A stretch of 64,000 bases of DNA from Watersipora subatra (GCF_963576615.1 NC_088714.1:30643143-30707142); one strand, 5' to 3'. Positions 38,545 through 51,288 are shown, counted from the first letter of the stretch. Translations and numbers: made by a program. The notes: generated from the sequence alone by a model not told the origin.

Positions 38545-39323
38545 CAGTCAAACATGGATAACTCGAACTTCACGGGACCGAGCGAAAGTGTTCGAATTAT
38601 CAGAGCGTTCAAGTTATCAGAGCACTGTCACAAGTTCATGTATTTACTTATTTATTAGTGGATACACGTACATATACAAACTATAATATAAATCAAAAGC
38701 ACAAATGGCTTGTTTCAAATTAAGTGCTTCTAATGTACAGTTTAAAACGTTTTTATCAAAAAGTATAGAGATTTTTCTATCACTTGAGATTGGTTTGTTG
38801 TTTGAGGTGATGTTATTGCCAGGACGTTTTTTAGATTGACATCGGCAAAACTTGATCGTTGTTGAAATGCTCAAAAGAAAAGACATCTTTTTCTTTTGAC
38901 CGTTTTGCCCACAATCAATTTTGCCGATTTTTCTTGAAGTTTATGCAAAGATTACCTCACTTTACCTTGCTTCCGAAGGGCGATCGCTAAGCGGATGTTT
39001 GGTATAAATCAAATTTCACCAAACCTTTAAAAAAAGTCGTTGACAAAAATATTTTGCCGATGGTGGTAATAACGACGTTTATGAATTACGAAAAGATGAG
39101 GTTTACCTCTATGGCTTGGAATAAAGTGAAATAACGGTTGTTATCGATTTTCTAAAGCGATAACAACCGTTTCGGTAGCCGTTGGGAAAAAACAGTTCGA
39201 GTTAACAGTGTTGAGTTCGAGTTATCTATAGCAATTTATCATTACGTGGGAACGGACCAAAGAAACCGTTCGAATTAACCATGTGTTCGAGCTATCCGTG
39301 GGCGAATTATCCATGTTTGACTG
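38545..39323. mobile_element. TA-flanked inverted-repeat element, CAGTCAAACATGGATAA family
   Basis: Perfect 17-bp terminal repeats CAGTCAAACATGGATAA, flanked by TA on both sides inside TATATA tracts, suggest a mariner/pogo-type TA insertion. The subterminal regions repeat TTCGAATTA and TCGAGTTATC motifs. The interior from 38870 resembles 43690-44135, a second, damaged copy. No transposase frame is seen. Confidence 0.75.
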
Positions 39324-39529
39324 TATATATATATTTAATACACATATATATATATTTATATATATATATGTATGTTTAAAAGCAATGTTAGAGATTAAGT
39401 TCAGATTTCAGCTCTCTGACGGTTCGTAGTACGAAGCTGCTATAATAGTCAGATCGTTTCGTATAAATCATTGATAGTTTGCTTTTGATGCTACTTTGGT
39501 AGAGACCATCTTGGCAGGTCAAACTTCAA

Positions 39530-39880
39530 TCAGTTCTTGGTATCATCTGGTGTTCCACAAGGAACTGGTCATGGACCAGAACTATTATTACTATTCATGA
39601 ACGACTTGCCAGAAAGTATAGACTGCTCTGTAGCTTTGTTTGCCGTCGATACTTTTCTCAATCAGGAAGTTGTATCCACCCTAGATGTTCCATTATTCCA
39701 GCGAAACCTATCTAAATCTGGAACATGAGCAGCAAGATGGGGGATGAAATTCAATGTCAACAAAAACAACATCGTAGTGTTCGACAGCCTCACCAAGTTT
39801 TTTATGCCAGTATACAGCCAGAATGACAAAGTACTGGAGCAAGTAGTAGAAAGTCGGTACCTAGGAGTGACACTATAAGA
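39530..39880 (+). pseudogene. Third LINE reverse-transcriptase fragment
   Basis: Codons read SSGVPQGTGHGPELLLLFMN and DLPESIDC, a motif B region. The DD of motif C is replaced (FAVDTFL), and a stop follows at 39726. A weak continuation with LGVTL-like codons ends about 39875. Dead copy. Confidence 0.7.
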
Positions 39881-40797
39881 GAATTTGATATTAAGCATAT
39901 ACAGTCCAAAATTACAACAGCAAAGAGATACTTAGGCATGATTACTGGGCTCTACATTTACTAAATATGGATACACTACATGGTACTAAATATAAATCTA
40001 GCTTATGGAAACCTGACCTAAAATTGTTTATACTAGAATTTATTTGAAACACGCCTCTTACACCCTTAGGCGGTTTGACGTGAAAAAAATCTATGAGGTA
40101 TTAGTTCATCATACGAGTCAGACAATGTGTTATGGTTTTTTTCTCTGAAGAGGATATGTCGCAAGTATGCGTGTTTTATTTTCATTCGTCCTTCAGCAAG
40201 TGTGTCAAGTTGGAGCTTTTCACAGGCAATAGGGATACGCTCCTTCCCTTTTATATGTGATATACGGTAAATATGATGACTATTTTTTGCACTGGTTTAA
40301 TGTTTGAATCAGTTGGTTGACAGATGTATCTTATGTTTAAGCCAAATATTCAACATGTGGTCTGAACATGTACATCTAGTGCCTGGGATCTAACATAGAT
40401 AGATTGAATCAGTGGAAATGGTGTAAAATAAGATGGGGAATACAATATGCAAAATCAAGGGGTGCAGTAAAGTAGCATAGGAGAAGTTACAGTTCAGATA
40501 TCTAGTGGAAACAACCAGCAACCTTGAAGAATTGTCCACACTCATTTGCAAGCAAAGACAATTAGCTGGAGTGATATTATTAACGGTTATTTCATTGTAG
40601 GTATTTATAAGAATTGCTGAGTCTAGTTTCTCCCAAGCTTTAGTAAATTAAGGAGATGTTATTTGTTCTTTTACAAGTTTTTTTTACAAGAAAAATGTTT
40701 AGGTCTAGATGTTTATGGCAGTAATTTCAGGACAAAAATCTCAGTAAGTGAACATTTTATATTAACAGCTGTCGGATATCACCAGCTGTACTTGACA

Positions 40798-42074
40798 ATG
40801 CTGAAGACTCTAAGGAGAACCATATCAACAACTCCGTGCGTCAGCCGAAGCAAAAGGTTGAAGATGGCAGGAAGTGAAGCACTCCCAACCAAAAAAGTAG
40901 CTCAAGCTCCAACTAGAGTTGTTATAACATCTGAAGAGGTGGATAAACTAATAGCACAGAAAAAGTGAGTGGTTATGTAGAATTATTTACCTATTTGAGA
41001 TGCTTGCGTTTTTATGCTTACACAATATCTGTAAATATTTGAGTTATCTTGTGACATATATTATGTGTTTATGGTCTTTCAAAAGATTACTTTTAGACTT
41101 CACAAATATTGTTTTATCTTTTTTAGGAAGCTGATAAATCCACCATTGGGAGACAAGTTTTGGACAAAAGTGCCGGTCGATGATGTCTGGGTTAGCAAAT
41201 ACTATCCTCCAAAACATTATTCTTTACAAGGTAAAATCAAATAGGCATGATTATTTGATGCTCAAATTTTACTCAAATTTGATTTTAGTCAGCTTTAGTT
41301 TTACTATTGAGAACTTTTTCAAGCAATGCGGTAATCCTTCATTCTTTACAAGATATGTTTTATGATTTTGTTTAGTTGATCACGGTGAAAAAATAATTGG
41401 TATTATGCTGAAAACATTGAATATTGATGCGCTAACTCGGCTCGTTGTCTAAAATGCTTTATTTTAACCAGGCCTGTATTCACTGGTTGCAAGTTGGGGC
41501 GGCTAATGTTAGGCGAATAGTTATGAACACTTAGGGGTGTTGAGTGAGGCGATGTAATCCCCTCTCAGTTTTCTCTTATGTTGGGCCTCAGCGGGGCCTC
41601 TCATGTGAAGTTTTAAAATTTTTTATCGGAAAGTCAACATTTTTCTATTTTTTGAGATTTGTTTTGTTTTATGTGATGTGACTGACGATACGTTTTTAAA
41701 TTAAAATAGGCAAAACTTGGCCGCAGTTGAAACCATAGAGTTATCTCCCCCTAGAGTGATAACTGTGCATTCAACAACACGAGCGTTTCCGGTGCCAACA
41801 AGGAGCGTTTAGGCCACGCCCCTTTTTTGTGCTAGTCACTCGTAGTGATTGACAGAACAATAACATCAGCCATGAGAATGATCATGAATTTGCACAGTTA
41901 AGATAGTAATTATTGCTCATACTAAAAAGATGATGATTATAGTTTATTACTCTAATACATGCTTATTATTTTAAGCAATTCAATATTTACATGACTTGCA
42001 AAGACACTGAATAGACAGTATTAAGTAAGTGAGTTAATGCAATCAGTAGGTAGATACTCAGATACTGCATCCCA

Positions 42075-42120
<46 letters not shown>

Positions 42121-45100
42121 CTGGTGTTTATAAATTATCAGTCGTGAGAGAACTGATCTTTCCTTCCCCTTCCCTCCCTTTACAATCAGCCTGTTGTGCT
42201 TTGTGATGTAGTGCTTTATCCTGATGTCAAGATATTTGCTGGCTACCATTCTCACAAGCTGGAGCCTATGTTCCAACTCCATCTCAACCAGCTCACATTA
42301 GTGTGTAAAAAGCCTGGCTGGTTGATCCTCCATCAGGCTTTTGAACACCAATGCTTCTAGCTTAGCGACTACACACTTTTGAGTCAAAAACATAGGGTCC
42401 AGGAATGTGAGAATGACTTGCTCACACCGCTGCAGAATGGTTGTTACTGGCTGTGAAGGAATTTCCAAGTTGGAAATTCCAAGACCGGTTGGAAATTCCA
42501 ATAACTAATCTATTAGCTACTAGCATTCTACTACTAATGTCTCCGTGGTGATTTCGCCAAATTAGTGATCTTGTAAGACTTTGTTAAGACTTATAAACTG
42601 AACTTTATTGCTTTTAATTGGGAGAAGGGGTGTGAAGACCCCAAACTTGCATTTTCACTAATTTCCAGGCTCACTAATCTAGTATTGGTTTTGACTGCCA
42701 GTAATGTAGTGAGTGAGAGATCCTTTTCTGCATTGAAGCGAATCAAAACATCGACGAGGAGCACCATGGAGCAGGCTCGGCTAAATAATCTTCTAATATT
42801 TCACATATATAAAGATGTTGAAAGAGATACAGAATCAGTTATGAAATATTTGTGTCATCGACACATTGACAGAACTAGAGCTATTGCAATAAATAAGTAA
42901 TAGCTCTTGTTCTGTCAATGTCCCTTACAGAAATCTGTAGTGTCATGAGTTTTATATTGGTTGTTGAATAAAGAAAACGTTTTGCCTACTATGAACCATA
43001 AACAATATATTTATATAGATTTTGATGCTTACAATTGATTGCTTTTATGCATACTTTGAGGATTGTTGATGCTTAAAAGGTCTAGAGCTTCGGGGTGCTG
43101 CCCCGACCCCGTTGGGGGCTGCCACCCCCCAGGTGTTCATAACGAGTTGGCTAACATTTACAGTTCCACTTTGCAACCAGGGAATACAGTTTAATAGTTA
43201 GAATGGTAAATGTTGTATACAGTATGTTATAATATGTAAAAATAAAATTTTCTGTCCAAAGACTTCTTTATTACTCGGGCAACGCCGGGTAGTACAGCTC
43301 ATGGTTGATAGCAGTCAATTAGCTTTCCATCACACTAATGTAATACAACCCCAGTATGACCATCTATCTTATCTATGAGTAACTGATTGCATTAACTCAC
43401 TTACTTAACACTGTCTATTCAGTGTCTTTGCAAGTCATGTAAGTATTGAATTGCTTTAAATAATAAGCATATATTAGAGTAATAAGCTATAATCATCATC
43501 TCTTTAATATGAGCAATAATTACTATCTAACTGTGCAAATTAATGATCATTCTTATGGCTGATGTTATTGTTCTGTCAATCACTACGAGTGACTAGCACA
43601 AAAAATGGGCGTGGCCTAAACGCTCCTTGATGGCACCGGAAACGCTAGGGTAGTTATCACTCTAGGGGGAGATAACTCTATGGTTGAAACGCTCAGAAAA
43701 AAGACATCTTTTTCTTTTGAGCGTTTTAACAAAGATCAATTTTGCCCATTTTATTTTAAGTTCGTACGGAAGTTGCCACGCTTTCGATGGGACATGGCCA
43801 AGCGGATGTTTGGTAAAACTTGATATTTTGCAAACCTTTATAAAGGTCGTTAACAAGAATGTTTTGCCACTGTTGATGATAATAATGACGCCTAAGAACT
43901 ACTAAAAGTTGATGTTTGTCTCTATGGCTTTGAATAAAGTGATATTCTACAGCGATAAAAACCGTCTCCATAGCCATTGGGCAAATAACTTTTCGAATAA
44001 ATGATGTTGAGGTCGAGTAATCTGAAGCAATTTATCATTGCGTGGGAACGGACCAAACAAATCCGTTCAAGTTAACCTTGTGTTTGAGATGAAATGTTAC
44101 ATTTTATCCGAGGGCGAGTTATCCGAGTTTGACTGTACTTAGCCGCGGAAAGTTCCTAAAAAGTTGGGGCGGCTCAGCCGGGCAGCCGCCCCAGGGAATA
44201 CGGGCCTGATTTTAACGATGGGAATTTTACCAAGTAATTAGGGCTAAATATAGTGCTAAGTTACATTGGTGCGACTGTTTCATTTGGTTTATGTGATTGT
44301 TTGGAACATATGTATGATTAGGATTAACGCAGTGTCGCCCGAGATATCTTTCATTTCTAATTAGAAAGCCTGCAGCATGCATGTAGATTTTTAACGCAAA
44401 TTACTACACTGCTTTCATGATAACAATTATGAACGTTCATTTAAGTCCATTATCCGTTATGCATATGAATGCACATTCTTGAGTTTCTAATCAGGTGGAT
44501 GTTTAAGATGCTTGCTCTCAAGGACCAGACGGAGCTTAGAAACTGAATATTTTCTGCGACCTGGTTGAAGACACCGAGCATTTGCATGTGAAGTTCGGAC
44601 GAAATCAGTCAATAAATGGGGCAACACATAGCGTGTTTTCAGAAACGCTCATTTACTCAGTGACAGATTTATTAATAGATATTGTATTCTAGAAATTGTT
44701 ATACAGGTTTTCGAATAGTTTTGTTTAGAAACCCATATCATCATCGATTGGTATATAGGATTTGAAGTCTCAGTTAATTGATGGGATTATTATAGGCATA
44801 TAATACAATAAATTTTCCTGCTGACAAGCCCAACCATGGAGATAACCTTAATTTGGTTAATATGCATGCATAGATGTGTACAGGTTTCATACGCTCTAAT
44901 GGTATATTGCCTTCCTTGGCATCAGCTCTTGTTAACATCATTACTTGTTAGTATCTGTAATTCTTGGTACAGTATCAGTATATATGTTAGTATTAGTACA
45001 TGTTAGTATTAGTACATGTTAGTATTAGTACACGCTAGTATCAGTACAAACATGCCTGATGTTTATTACCTCTTCTGGTAGAGTGTATCACCATGCATAG

Positions 45101-48100
45101 GCAGTCTTGCTGTCCTGCCATGTTTGATAATGAAGATGGTGTTGTACATGTGAACCTTGACCTGTGCATGAAGACAGCTAAAAAGGTAAGAAATCTTAAA
45201 GTAATTGTGTTAGCTAAATATACTGGTAGTTGATAGCCTGACCTTGAGTGCTATGCCTTACCGCCGTTTAATGACATGCATAACCTCAATTTCTCTATTC
45301 CTCCAAAATCAAATGTTGACTAGGCATTTGGTTTTGTTGTTGGTTTCTAGTCGGCATCCATAATTTATTAAAATGTACAGCATTAGACAATGTCTGCTTG
45401 AGAAATTAAATCAACCTTCTAGAAGATGGGTTTTGCTTAAATGCAAAATTGAGATATTTTTACTATTTGGAAGATAAATCAGTCAAGTTTCCAAAATCCA
45501 CAATTTCTAGCATCACCAAGTCTTTGTACTCCTAGTGTTTGTACTTGTATGGTGTCTGTACTTGTATAGTACTTTTATTCACATATTGTTTGTGCTGATA
45601 CAGTATTTGTACTTGTATAATATTTACTTTTTACAGTGTTTCTACTTCAATAGTATTTGTATTCCTATAGCGTTTGTATTCATAATTTTTATCTAGAGAC
45701 AGGTTGATTGTTATTTGTCCTAATCATTTTCTATACAGTGGTCTGAATCAATTAGACCTGGATAATTCGAATTTCTGTTTAATTTAAACCCATTTTTAGG
45801 CCCCTGTATATTTTTAGGCCCTGCTCTATATCACTCACCATTGTAAATAGTTTGACTAGTTCAATTTAACTCTGGCTAATTCAAACTGAAAGTTAGTAAA
45901 AGTGTAAAAGTAAACGGAGCTGAATACATTAGTATTAGTCGCAATCACAGAATCAAGCACAACTGATGTGACATATATTCCTTGGTGATTGTGAGAGGTG
46001 CGTCAATTTAATAGGTCAATCACCAGATTGGCAGCTAACACATGACCTTGATAGAGCAAGTTGCACTACTGGTAAAGCCATCTTTAAACTGTGAACTTAA
46101 AAAAAAATTGAAAATGGACTCCCTGAAAAAGATTGTATGCTAAGACTATGCATCAAACTTGAGCAATAATGAACATTTATCTTGAATCTAGAAGTGAATG
46201 ATCAAAGGCTAATCAACAATCGCAGTTCCAAGCTTTATTCTAAGGTTTTTCTACTTTTGCGAACATATCGTCAGAATTGAAACAGAATTACAAAACAAAA
46301 GTTTACCGGTTTAAGGTGGATATTATTAAAGGAATTCAAAGAAGAGTGTTTCTATTCTTGAGTAAATTATTAACTCTTAGGTTAAAAATTACAGTATTCA
46401 ATTCTACACGTACAAGTATAAGATGCATCGAGAACTCTCGGGGCTTAATAGACCATTAACAGTACGTTATTATTTTAATATAAAATACAAGATATAGCAC
46501 ATTTTTGTAATTCAAACTGATTAATTAAAACTATTTGACTTGGTCCCTTTGATTTTTAATTATGCAGACTCCACTATAGAATCATCTGGAATCATATTAT
46601 GAGTCTTTTAGCTTCTTCCGAACTCTTGCAATACTTAACCCACTCGTTGTTTAAATTCGAAAGGTAATGTTGCAGACAAAGTTCACCCATAGTTACAATG
46701 GCAATATTCTGCTACCTCATCGGTTTGATACGGGAAAACCCAAGAGAAAGATTCTGGCTCTGTCGGCATCACCAGACGAGCTCGATGTGGCCAAGTCACA
46801 CGGAGTCGAGATGGCTGGTAGCACTCAGTTGATAGCCCAGGTTAGTTTCATACTTTGTTGTAGTAAATAGTTTGTTTTCTCTAATCTCCATTAAATATGA
46901 ACCTACACTACATTTTGTAGATTTTCTCAGAAAGTGTCGATATTTATTTATATTCACCATTTTTCCGTTACCATTTTAATCGCAATCAAACTTTTTTGAT
47001 TTTAATCTTGGAAAATCCTGGCATTCAAATCACCTCAAACATAAAAGAATGATAGAAAAATACTGATACTTTCTGATGAAATCTACTGAAACTTTGTGCC
47101 AATTCATTGTCAATAACATGTTGCGCCACGACTACTTTGACTCACGCTGAAGTCCGTTAGTGTGGCCAGTGTCATGAATTAAGTTTCTGATATTGGTAAC
47201 TGTTTTCATTTTTTGTACTTTTATATTTAAAATATATGATAATATTTGATAAGCAGAGTGTGTCGCATAAATAATTCTCTATATGTATTAGGTTACAGTT
47301 TAGAAACAATCCAGTGTAATAAACAAAATGTCTCACTGGCTGCATTCGAGTTGGTCATCGCTCTAGATCTAATCCTAGCTGCCTTTATGTGTCTCCTGCA
47401 GATAAAAAGAGATGAGATAGTATTAGAGGAAGAGGGTATTGAGGTCGTCATAGCGACAGCAGATATTCTCCAGCAACTACTCACTATTAAAGATAACCTG
47501 CCACTTTTTCCCAGCAAAAAGCTTTGTAAGTAAATGACACAAGATGGTCCTTGTTGTTGAATGTAAGCTATACTCAGAGGGAACTGGACAAGCAGTATAG
47601 TAGTGGTTGTACGGGAACAAAAGTTTAGGTTGTATTTGCTAAAGAAAACAAAAATGGAATGGCTGATGGCAAAGTGTTTCACGCTATTTTTAGCCTGTGT
47701 TACTGTTGTTAGTGAGTACTGGATATGACATGGACACTATGGCGCATCTGTATACCTATGGCATACCGTACCAGACAACTAATATTAAAGATGACCCCAT
47801 GGTCAGCAAGCTATACGCTCCTATTGGTCGAGTAAGTATCCCAATACCGTTTATCTCACATTACACAGACGAAGACAAACTTGTTCTCTTCGTTTCCCTC
47901 ACCTCAATCACTCATTTTTTCATATATTTTAGGTTTTTTCTAATTCTTTTATCTGTATTTGTGCTGTTGTTGCATTGCCATATTTACTTATAGAATTTGC
48001 ACTGTTTGTAGTATGTTTTATTTATTTTAATGTTAAATGCCATTTTGTTCAGGCTCCATATATAAAAACACTAGTTAAATGCCCAGCATTGCACGGGTAA

Positions 48101-50380
48101 TAAATAGTTTTTGCATGAAAAACTTATTTTTAATTGACTAAGCTTCTTTACCCAATGGATTTGAGTAACTCAAGATAGTAACTTTACTATAATAAGAGCT
48201 GTGTCCATCCCTCTGAAGCTAGTGTTAGGAGAAAAGATTGTGCCATGATCTCTCACGCAATCATGATCTTCAAGCGTGCTAGCTGAAACTATTTTAACCA
48301 ATCAGCATTGAAGATTGGCAGGTGTAATAAGTATGATGTGCGCAATTGTTCAGTAGTATTGCCTGTTGGGTGGGTAGTGTGATGCGCCTGTTTGTTAAAC
48401 TGGAGGTTCCGTGTTCACTTCCAATGCGAAGCATGTTCTTCATTCGTAAAACTATTGCTATAACTGGACAGACGGATGACAAACGCTGAGCTTTATATTT
48501 ATAGAATGTCAACACACTTGAAGATAAACCATCAAGAACATGTTTAGCCATGTTTTAGAACATGTTTTAACCATCAAGAACACGTTGAACCATCCAGCCC
48601 AGTTACCGCTACCCAAAGTCTTGCAGTGTAGTGGCACATTTGTTTCATGAAAGCCATTGACTCAAGTAATCATGTTATTGAACATACACAATTATTCGAT
48701 AGAGTTTCAACCTTTTAAGAATGCATCAAGTTGATGAACAGTAATTTGTCTTGCTATTATCAACTCTCAGTTGGATGGAAACATAGGCTGCACCTGGAGT
48801 AAATTTTGTCGCATGATATATTGCTAGTTGTGAAAATTTTTAAATTGGAAAAGGGTGATCTGATAGGAGTTGACTATCTCAATGTAGTAGTTACAAATAT
48901 ACATGACATCATTGATAGTCATGAAATGGGTTCAGAGTACTAAGTACAGTAATCTCTCACTTTTCAAGGTTGATCGGGACTGGCTCCTGCGATAAGTGGA
49001 AACATGTCACTTTTTCATTAATCGTAAGCGTTTTCCTTCTTTTTTAGGTTCATTAAACAATTTAGAGAGTCATAGGCTTTTAGAAGCATGAAGTAGGGCG
49101 TCACAAGCATGTTCCACTTTAACACTTCGTAAAACATAACAAAAAATTGCTAACTTTCACGGATGCTAGCACAGTGATGCTCGCAGAGAGATTTCACTGG
49201 TTCAGAATATAAGAGAGATTTATATATGTTTTTTTTACTGTTTTATTGGTTTTGTAATATTTTAATGAATATTTTTTACCTTACAAAATACCGATATCGT
49301 AAAGGTTAGCTGTGAGGAATCGAAGATTACTGTAGTTCTCTAGTAAAACCAAGGATAGATAACTTTTGTACTAGAGCCTTTTAATCTTTGATAAACTATC
49401 AATACATCATGCTGACTAAAAGTCAACGTCAACAGTGGTGTTGTGGGTAAAATTAATTCATATTAGGAACTTGCTTCTATAGTTTCTTGCTTGTAAACTG
49501 GTAAGGATCAACGGTATTTACGTATTTTAAACTATTTTTGTTGGTCAGTAAATAAGCGGATGATGTTTTATTTTAGTTAAATATGCCTATGGACAATCTT
49601 GAGGAAAATTGGAACACATGGAGGGAACATTTGAATGGCATCAGGTCTACCAAAGGTTAGCAGTAGTTATTCAATCAAAGTGTCATTTACAGCAGGGATC
49701 GGTAAACTCCGGATACAGCCTAGCGAGTATTTCAGTCCGAGCTAACTTCTCCTTGATCTTTGAACAGCATCCGGCCTAACTGACTTGTAGCCGTTTCTAT
49801 TATTATTGTTGGCCCATGCCAAACGTGTGATCACAATGTTTGGCAGCAACTATTCCTACTAAGCAGAACTTTTCGAGAATAAAATTTTGTAATAACAACT
49901 GCAATCTCAACTCAAAGACGAGCGCTCCTAATGCAATCTGTTCTTAGACGCTTTCTCAGTCCATCCTGATGTTGTTTCTATCTCGAAGAAACACGTTTCC
50001 AATTGATCGGGCCGTATATTTTAATAAAGTTGTCTTTTCTTTGAAACCTTGTTTTATCTGGCCTAGTTCGCCTTCTTGTCTCTTCGAAATGGCCTAGTAG
50101 TCAACTTTTTGGTCCCTGCCGACTCTTGCTGACCCTTGACACACAGTTGGATTTATGTTGTTATTTCTTAATCTAGATGAATGTGAGGACGTGCTTAGTG
50201 GAAGTTGCAATAATTACATATTTGTCTTTATCAATTTAAGGGCCTGTTGTACTCGGAGGAAAAGTTGAGTGCAAACCATCATTTGAAAGTTTCCTGCTTC
50301 AAGTTACCGAACGATCTCAGTTACTAGATGATAACGAAGATGATGAGGAAGAAGTTATGGATGAAGTCGGTGGGAATTGA
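40798..50380 (+). CDS. mrpl1: MRPL1, mitochondrial large-subunit ribosomal protein L1 (uL1m)
   Basis: uL1m forms the mobile L1 stalk of the mitochondrial ribosome. Eight exons join in phase: 40798-40964, 41127-41230, 45082-45185, 46676-46840, 47402-47525, 47713-47831, 49577-49655, 50241-50380, giving 333 aa (human MRPL1 325). The start at 40798 opens MLKTLRRTISTTP, which is basic and hydroxylated like a mitochondrial presequence; upstream in-frame codons exist but look non-coding. Exon 3 carries VHVNLDLCMKTAKK, matching the L1 core YLDLTLDMALGKKK. Exon 4 has PHRF, KILALSASPDELDVAKSHG and the EMAGSTQLIAQ block equivalent to bacterial AGG-DLI. Exons 5-8 continue the domain (VIATADILQQL, GPVVLGGKVECKPSFESFLL) into an acidic tail with DDNEDDEEEVMDEV. 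Identification rests on the ordered motifs rather than on one diagnostic residue. Intron 2 (41231-45081) is filled with nested transposons. Confidence 0.86.
42079..42118. repeat. AT dinucleotide microsatellite
   Basis: About 20 uninterrupted AT units lie in the centre of the inner hAT-type element. A likely polymorphic length tract. Confidence 0.9.
42664..42900 (+). pseudogene. hAT transposase C-terminal dimerisation-domain fragment
   Basis: Codons give VSERSFSALKRIKTSTRSTM then EQARLNNLLIFHIYKD and a stop at 42898-42900. This is the conserved dimerisation block of hAT transposases (ERSFS-LKRIKT--RSTM---RL--L). The catalytic domain is missing, so it is inactive. It sits inside the inner element at 41734-43682. 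Confidence 0.85.
44960..45055. repeat. Short 16-bp tandem repeat in MRPL1 intron 2
   Basis: GTACATGTTAGTATTA-type units repeat about three to four times, ending some 27 bp before the exon 3 acceptor at 45081. The last copies are degenerate. Confidence 0.7.
45186..46675. other. MRPL1 intron 3
   Basis: 1.5 kb with a loose repetition of TTTGTACTTGTATAGTA-like strings at 45530-45690. No gene or transposon could be supported in the rest. Confidence 0.5.
48060..48510 (+). repeat. SINE fragments in MRPL1 intron 6
   Basis: 48357-48505 has a tRNA-like head (GTGTTCACTTCC as a weak B-box) and a tail with GCTATAACTGGACAGACG, shared with 25676 and 59850. 48178-48215 is the complement of the family-1 tail (CTCTTATTATAGTAAAG). 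A GCCCAGCATTGCACGGGTAA motif lies at about 48080. Confidence 0.6.
49692..50144. mobile_element. Possible hAT-like MITE in MRPL1 intron 7
   Basis: The left end CAGGGATCGGTAAACTCCGG resembles ends of known hAT MITEs, and the right end GCTGACCCTTG is partly complementary (CAAGGGTCAGC). The flanks ATTTACAG and ACACACAG match at five of eight positions. Degenerate. Confidence 0.45.
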
Positions 50381-50929
50381 AGTGATTGTCCAGGACTGGA
50401 ATTGCTTCGCAGTAGTAGAAAGCACCTGAAGAAGTGTGGAATTTTAAAGGAGCAACAGTGTTTCAGGAATTTCAATTCAATATAATTTTAACATCCAAGA
50501 TACATGAAAAGCACATTCCACTTTGTGGTTTATCGCCTGGCAGCAAAACATACAAGACTGGCAGTAAAACATACCTACTGCTTTGTATTTTGTAGAGATC
50601 AATTCGTAGAGATCAATGAAACCAACTGACATCAAGTTCTGTTCATCAAGTTTTTTTGAACAAGAAAAGATTTCTCTAATACCTTTTTATGTTATTGTTG
50701 CTAGGTGTCTATGACATTTTGGTATTGCAGTCAGGCTATATTACATGTATTTAGCAGCTTGTGTTATACAATTTGATTATTACTTCACATTTTTATTCAA
50801 TATACATATAATTGCATTTATTATGTAAAGGCCTCTCAACTGGTTGAACACACAGCAGTAAGGACATAGGGGAGGTAAGAACTTACACTTTATCAAGATT
50901 GATTAGATAAAAATGTCATGTTTAAATAC
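50381..50929. other. MRPL1 3' flank
   Basis: Probable 3' UTR after the MRPL1 stop. No canonical AATAAA was seen on the plus strand here. No other gene is supported before the orphan candidate exon. Confidence 0.4.
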
Positions 50930-51130
50930 CTGGTGAGCAGTCGACGTACAGCATCTGTAACCGTCCATAATAAAGCAAGCGCGTGTAGATATAGCTAGAG
51001 TTGTCACTTCTCGTGAATAGAAACGAAACTGGCGCAGCGTAAAACCCTCTCCGAATGTTTTGAAGTTTACTTCTATGACAGTGGAGCCTTCATACTTGTG
51101 CGTCGTGTATTGTTGAAACACAGGCTGATC
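50930..51130 (-). CDS. Orphan candidate exon, unknown product
   Basis: This is a 201-nt open segment, exactly 67 codons, bounded on the minus strand by a CTTACAG acceptor and a CAG|GTATTT donor. The peptide starts DQPVFQQYTTHKYEGST and contains VIEVNFKTFGEGFTLRQF. I do not recognise it. Base composition is closer to coding than the flanks, and no frame disruption is seen. It lies downstream of the MRPL1 stop and 159 bp upstream of the ATG2 start codon, on the opposite strand, so its host gene would have to overlap one of them. No start codon or partner exon is evident: the frame upstream hits a stop without a Met. It could be part of a gene divergent from ATG2, a fossil exon, or chance. Confidence 0.35.
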
Positions 51131-51288
51131 CTGTAAGTGTAAACAAAGACAGCTGGGTAAACCATCGTGATAAACACATTAAATTTATGAGCGCATTTTG
51201 CTCCACGGCTTCATTTACTTAGCACTCACAGTTTGTGTGACGATGACGTAGACTTTATAGGGAAAACTTTTGTTAAATCAAATAAAGT
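51131..51288 (+). promoter_or_regulatory. Presumed ATG2 promoter / 5' UTR interval
   Basis: 158 bp between the orphan minus-strand exon and the ATG2 start codon. No TATA box is clear at a usual distance. A TGACGATGACGTAG string at 51238-51251 includes a TGACGTA half CRE-like site. Assignment is by position only. Confidence 0.25.

Larger units (their letters stand above)
41734..43682. mobile_element. Inner element with ~315-bp inverted repeats and 8-bp duplication
   Basis: The element begins CATAGAGTTATCTCCCCC and ends with the complement. The arms 41734-42055 and about 43370-43682 are closely similar over some 315 bp. The exact duplication GTTGAAAC flanks it (41726-41733 and 43683-43690), pointing to a hAT-type mechanism. 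The centre holds an AT microsatellite, a hAT transposase fragment and a GC-rich segment ending in a further hAT-like terminus near 43187. Confidence 0.82.
41469..44208. mobile_element. Outer hAT-like element of a nested set in MRPL1 intron 2
   Basis: The left end CAGGCCTGTATTCACTGG and the complement of the right end, CAGGCCCGTATTCCCTGG, differ at two positions. The perfect 8-bp duplication ATTTTAAC flanks both sides (41461-41468 and 44209-44216), so this 2,740-bp unit entered as a hAT-type insertion. It contains part of a TA-family element (from about 41600 and 43691-44135), and that part is itself split by the element at 41734-43682. Confidence 0.8.
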
